Program-made: the position numbers and the translations under genes
DNA from: Erigeron canadensis
Taxonomy: Eukaryota; Streptophyta; Magnoliopsida; Asterales; Asteraceae
Direction of reading: 5' to 3'
NCBI RefSeq assembly: GCF_010389155.1
Contig: NC_057768.1
Coordinates: 5,144,501 to 5,208,500, forward strand
Length of the DNA stretch: 64,000 nt
Notes under the pieces: generated by a model
What the model saw: the letters and a program-made list of their open reading frames with translations, nothing else
What the model was told of the DNA's origin: nothing
Databases searched by the model: none
Part shown: positions 60,488 through 64,000 of the stretch, one piece after another
Layout of the letters: each line of letters opens with the position of its first letter
How positions within the stretch are numbered: the stretch's first letter is position 1

Positions 60488-60716
60488 TATCGTTAACAAC
60501 AAAATTCAATAAATTTTGTTGGTGGGGTTTTTCTTATGTCTTAGTTTCCGTATTGGCATAAGTTTTTTCAACCTTTCTGCGACCTTAGCAGTTAAAGTTC
60601 TGGGTAGGATTTAGAATGTGTACTTTGTTGTAATTCTAGATTTTGTATTGTGACCTCTAGCGTCTTGCTAGTGGTTCTTCATTCATATTAATATATTTTT
60701 ATTGTTCCAAAAAAAA
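60488..60716 (+). mobile_element. Insertion 2 in copy 2: LINE-like 3' tail
   Basis: About 230 bp absent from copy 1. The end, TCTAGCGTCTTGCTAGTGG then ATTGTTCCAAAAAAAA, looks like the 3' UTR and A tail of a plant L1-type LINE, 5'-truncated. It has no coding part. The target duplication is not clear. Confidence 0.5.
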
Positions 60717-61085
60717 TTTGTATATGCATTCCGTTCCTCAAGAGAACAGCCCAGTTGTATTAGTACGTAGTATATTTACGAACATTAATAGGTATACTTT
60801 GACTTACATTTGTCTATTGTCTAAGATGTATAGTTTATCTATATAAGTACATTATATTTTTTATAATTAAATTTAAAACTAGATTCGGTACATGCATAAC
60901 CTATGTCATGTTTTGAGATGCTATAATGTGTTTTTGGTGTAACATAATCAACTTTGGTTGCAATTTCTTGAATAATGATCGAGATGCAACAAATTGAGTA
61001 CTGTTGACAAAATTTGTATAGGGTATTGCCAATTCCATGTAACTTTAGGAACCAAAGGAACTGGTCATCGCATCAAGGAACGAAA

Positions 61086-62355
61086 GAAATTGAAAGGCTT
61101 GTACTCGTAATTTAATTATGTTTTTCTTATTCGTATTAATGACATTCTATATATAGTAGATGTACTCAACGTAGTATAATATGATAAATATATCAGAAAT
61201 AACGATACTAATATCATTACTCATTTTGAAACATATTAGCTTCGTTTAAAAACATATAACACACGTCTTGCGTACGTGGTTGCATTTATACATGTTAAAA
61301 GACTCGTATATAAATTGTATTTACTTAGTTTTCACTTTTTAGCATTTGGGAGTTGAATCCAAAGATTTTTTTAATGAGAATATTTTAATGAGTAACTTAA
61401 ATACGCTAGAAAATACAAATTCCACTAAGATCTTGACAGTGACATTTGTATTTATATCTTATTTTCATTTTCTTAGATCATTTTGGACTCGGAGGTAATG
61501 GGGATGGTGATAGGTGGGAAGTAAAAACGAATGATGTGTAACTAGAAGGGTAAAAAACAAAAATTTATGGCCATTCAGACATTCAGTAGCATTAAATGTT
61601 TTTTCTAGCATATTTTTTTATTTTTCTTCGATCTTTAAGCCATACAAGTTCTATTAATTTTCTATTATTGTATCCTATACAATTTTAAATACCATTTCGC
61701 CTACCTTAATCTTCTGCAGTATCATTTTACATGCTTTCAAAGACGCTTTCACCTGTATATCAATCATTATCTAAAAATGTTATCGTTTAGTTCATTCAAA
61801 ATTGACGCAAATATCTTTATAATCTTTATTAATTATTAATTTAGTCCATCAATCAATCAGCAATGTAGCGGAAAGCTCAAAGCCACCAAAATGAAGAAGA
61901 CATATTATTAGAGACCAGCATAGTGCACGCACAATGCGACGGTGAGATAATGAGGGTGATAAGTTAAGGAGGTGATAATTCATAAAATGTGATAACCAAA
62001 TGTTTTAGCGTACAGACTCCGTACTCGGATTTAAAAATTCATCGAAAGTATATCGAATGACATCTCTAATGAAAGAGCATAAAATTTTAAGAACACCCAT
62101 ACCATTTTTATAATTTATCGATATACGGTTTTTGATATAAAAGATTTTGAATGAATTAGAGGAATAAAATAATTTACAGAGGAGAGAGTAAAAATGAGTG
62201 GTAGAGATTTGAGGAGAGAGAAAAAAAATGAGTGATTGAGATTTAAGGTTATTATAGGTATATCAGGCAAAGAAGTTTAAATTAGTAAATAAAGAAAGAA
62301 GTAATTTAAGTAGTTCAAATCATCTTTTAAGATTTTAAAAAATGACAAAATACTT
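61086..62355. other. Intergenic, no recognised gene
   Basis: AT-rich. A purine-rich patch (GAGGAGAGAG near 62180 and 62210) was noted. Nothing else supported. Confidence 0.4.
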
Positions 62356-62894
62356 TATAAGATAGTATAAATAGTTGCAAAGCCAATGATCAAATAATGC
62401 GTGACTACTTTATTGATGGTCGAGAATACTATTAGCCCAAATACTCTAGAGTTTATTAGAACAAGATATTGAAAAAAACCTACCCTCCAAGACATACACT
62501 CTCTATATATGCTAAACATGAAGAAGTTCACAGTCTCCCGATAATGATCGGTTGCATTAAGTGTATACATTGGGAGTGGAAAAATTGTCACGTTACATGG
62601 CATGGTCAACAGCATATCGCAATTAGAGATGGAAAATACCTGTACCAGATGTAGAATCTGGTACCCGCACCCGATTTGACCAGGGAATCCCCGAGTTGAC
62701 CGACGAGTATATATATGGGGATGTAAACCTATTCCCCGATGCAGACGAGGAAAACTGTAAATCCCCGATCCCTATATCCAAAAACACTATATATATTTAT
62801 AAAAATCACTTTAAGTTCTTTTCTATATATTAGAATCATTTTTAAGTTTAGAGCTTTTGTTTAATACTTTTTATGTGTTATATTTTATTAATCA

Positions 62895-62904
62895 TTTATT
62901 TAAC

Positions 62905-62954
<50 letters not shown>
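62895..62954. repeat. (TA)n microsatellite
   Basis: About 25 TA units inside the hAT-type MITE. Likely length-variable. Confidence 0.9.
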
Positions 62955-62956
<2 letters not shown>

Positions 62957-63172
62957 TTTATACATAAAAAAAACATGTCGAAACACCAAAATTCTCCTCT
63001 TTATTTTCTTTTACGATATATTTACGTTTATTTAAAAAAAAAAATATCCCCGATATCCGATGAGGACGAGTATGGGGATATAATTTAATTCCCCGACGGG
63101 GATGGGGGCGGGGATGAGATTACAAGTGAAAACCAGGTACGGGGATGGTGATTGAGATACCTGACAAAACCC

Positions 63173-63604
63173 TGTTGGAATAATTATGATTCGTATTAAA
63201 TAATATAATGAGATATGATAAAAGTATACCTGTTGATTCAGAGGAACCTGTAAAATAATTAAGCATACTTGCTAGTTGTGTTGGGTTCCTAAAACAAGAT
63301 GATTTATTAAAGATGAGATGTAATTCAGGATAGAAAAAACACACACAAGAAGGGTGGAAGATTAGGGTTATAAATGTTGTACATGGCTTTCTATTTATAG
63401 AGAGAACATTTACAACTTTAGCCCGTGGTGTTTAGTATGTGCAATATAAGTCTCTGTAGTTCCAATCATCTAATGGAAAGCCCTCTAATATGTCTTTAAG
63501 AGTAAATATGTCCATCGTCTAGACATAGGGATTTCAGTTATCGTCAATTATCATATCACGAATGATAAACGATCAGTGACGGTCACATTAACGTGGTTCC
63601 AACA
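63173..63604 (-). mobile_element. Solo LTR, family L, inverted relative to 50884-51335
   Basis: On the minus strand it runs from TGTTGGAACCACGTTA to AATTATTCCAACA (432 bp), matching the other solo LTR. CTATAAATAG on the minus strand near 63400 is the TATA box. The flanks AACCC and TACCC agree at four of five bases as a target duplication. It sits inside the hAT-type MITE. Confidence 0.82.
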
Positions 63605-63800
63605 TACCCACCCGATTGCCATCCCTAATCGCAATGCTCCTATAGTTATATTGAAGTCGTATTACATTGGCATGCTTGTTTATGGTATCACGGATGCTAA
63701 TAAAGATCACAATGTTCTTGATCAACCTCATCTGTTTAACGATGTCATAAATGACACTTCGTCTTTCCATTTGAGGTTAACAAAACTAAAAATGAGGGTA

Positions 63801-64000
63801 TATCTAGTCTGCATTAGTTAAATCATTATTAAAAATAACCTATTGATGCAAAACGCATTTTAGATTTCGGATGCCTCCAATAGTTGGGGGATTTTAAAAG
63901 TTCCACACAGAGCTTGGACCTTCAAAAAATAAGAAAATAACATGCATCATATTGTATAACATAATTAAGAAATTGCATGTCTTAATATCGAGAACTTTGA
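63801..64000. other. Right end of window
   Basis: No recognised feature. It could contain further decayed transposase sequence that I cannot read. Confidence 0.3.

Larger units (their letters stand above)
58361..61085. repeat. Direct duplication of a 1.1-1.2 kb noncoding block
   Basis: Copy 1 (58361 to about 59470) and copy 2 (about 59529-61085) share nearly all their sequence, e.g. TTCATAAAGAAAATCGTGTA at 58418 and 59593 (offset 1,175). Both end with TTTAGGAACCAAAGGAACTG. The junction carries repeated CAACTTTACATTTAACTCC (58361, about 59471 and 59531), a likely site of unequal exchange. Copy 2 is longer because of two insertions. The identical small ORFs at 58412 and 59587 are a product of this duplication and not genes. 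Confidence 0.92.
62624..63627. mobile_element. hAT-type MITE, copy 2, split by a solo LTR
   Basis: Ends TAGAGATGGAAAAT and ATTGCCATCCCTA are inverted copies of the hAT-MITE terminus. A perfect 8-bp target duplication ATCGCAAT flanks it (62616-62623 and 63628-63635). The interior shows the same GGGGAT/ATCCCC words as copy 1. The solo LTR at 63173-63604 lies inside, so the MITE itself is about 570 bp. Confidence 0.88.
62360..63800 (+). pseudogene. PIF/Harbinger transposase remnant, split by a MITE
   Basis: The left half (about 62360-62623) reads, across a frameshift, KKPTLQDIHSLY and then MIGCIKCIHWEWKNCHVTWHG, matching the conserved region around the first catalytic Asp of plant Harbinger transposases (Plant_tran family). 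Here the Asp position of the usual SIDC is Lys (CIKC). The right half, after the inserted MITE (63628-63800), reads NAPIVILKSYY and DANKDHNVLDQPHLFNDVIN, matching the second-Asp region (usually GxNNDINVL). It lacks the catalytic residue, is frameshifted and is interrupted, so it is dead. The 5' and 3' ends are not resolved. Confidence 0.7.

Overview
The window is nuclear DNA from a flowering plant, most likely a eudicot. It is AT-rich, its genes are split by GT-AG introns, and LTR retrotransposons, MITEs and SINE-like sequences fill most of the space. The genes and repeats would fit an asterid such as a daisy-family plant, but that placement is an impression and nothing here proves it. Four host genes can be read with confidence: an Aux/IAA auxin repressor (17875-20889, minus), a small one-pass membrane protein resembling Arabidopsis At5g65660 (37430-37971, plus), a bHLH factor of the bHLH93/bHLH61 type (46193-47470, minus) and a 65-residue CYSTM protein (57059-57681, plus). 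For each one the exon joins were worked out by hand and the reading frame closes exactly.

Region 1 (1-12368) is nested Ty1/copia DNA. It starts with the 3' end of one element (A, 3' LTR 874-1043). A related, badly decayed element follows (B, LTRs 1218-1409 and 12155-12368, target duplication TTTTT). B was later split by a younger copia element (C, 5691-10746, target duplication TTTGA) whose gag, integrase, reverse transcriptase and RNase H are still readable but broken. Region 2 (12374-22000) holds short tandem repeats, SINE-like elements and the Aux/IAA gene, whose introns carry simple repeats, a 195-bp-period duplication and tRNA-like retroposons. Region 3 (22000-29967) has no recognisable gene. 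It holds a retroposed fragment and a run of inverted-repeat MITEs set in TA repeats.

Region 4 (29968-36532) is a complete LTR element of Ty3/gypsy Tat type: 351-bp LTRs, target duplication TAAAC, decayed gag and protease, no reverse transcriptase or integrase, a roughly 60-bp tandem array, and a spliced ORF on the antisense strand. Region 5 (36538-47525) has the At5g65660-like gene, then a 2.7-kb PIF/Harbinger-like element carrying only a decayed Myb/NAM-type accessory gene, several MITEs and the bHLH gene.

Region 6 (47525-64000) alternates MITEs, foldbacks and solo LTRs. The CYSTM gene is followed by a 1.2-kb direct duplication whose second copy has gained two insertions. At the right end, a decayed PIF/Harbinger transposase is split by a hAT-type MITE, which is itself split by a solo LTR.

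The host genes are functionally unrelated neighbours and form no operon or cluster. The most interesting biology is in the mobile elements, above all the pol-less Tat-like element with its spliced antisense gene.
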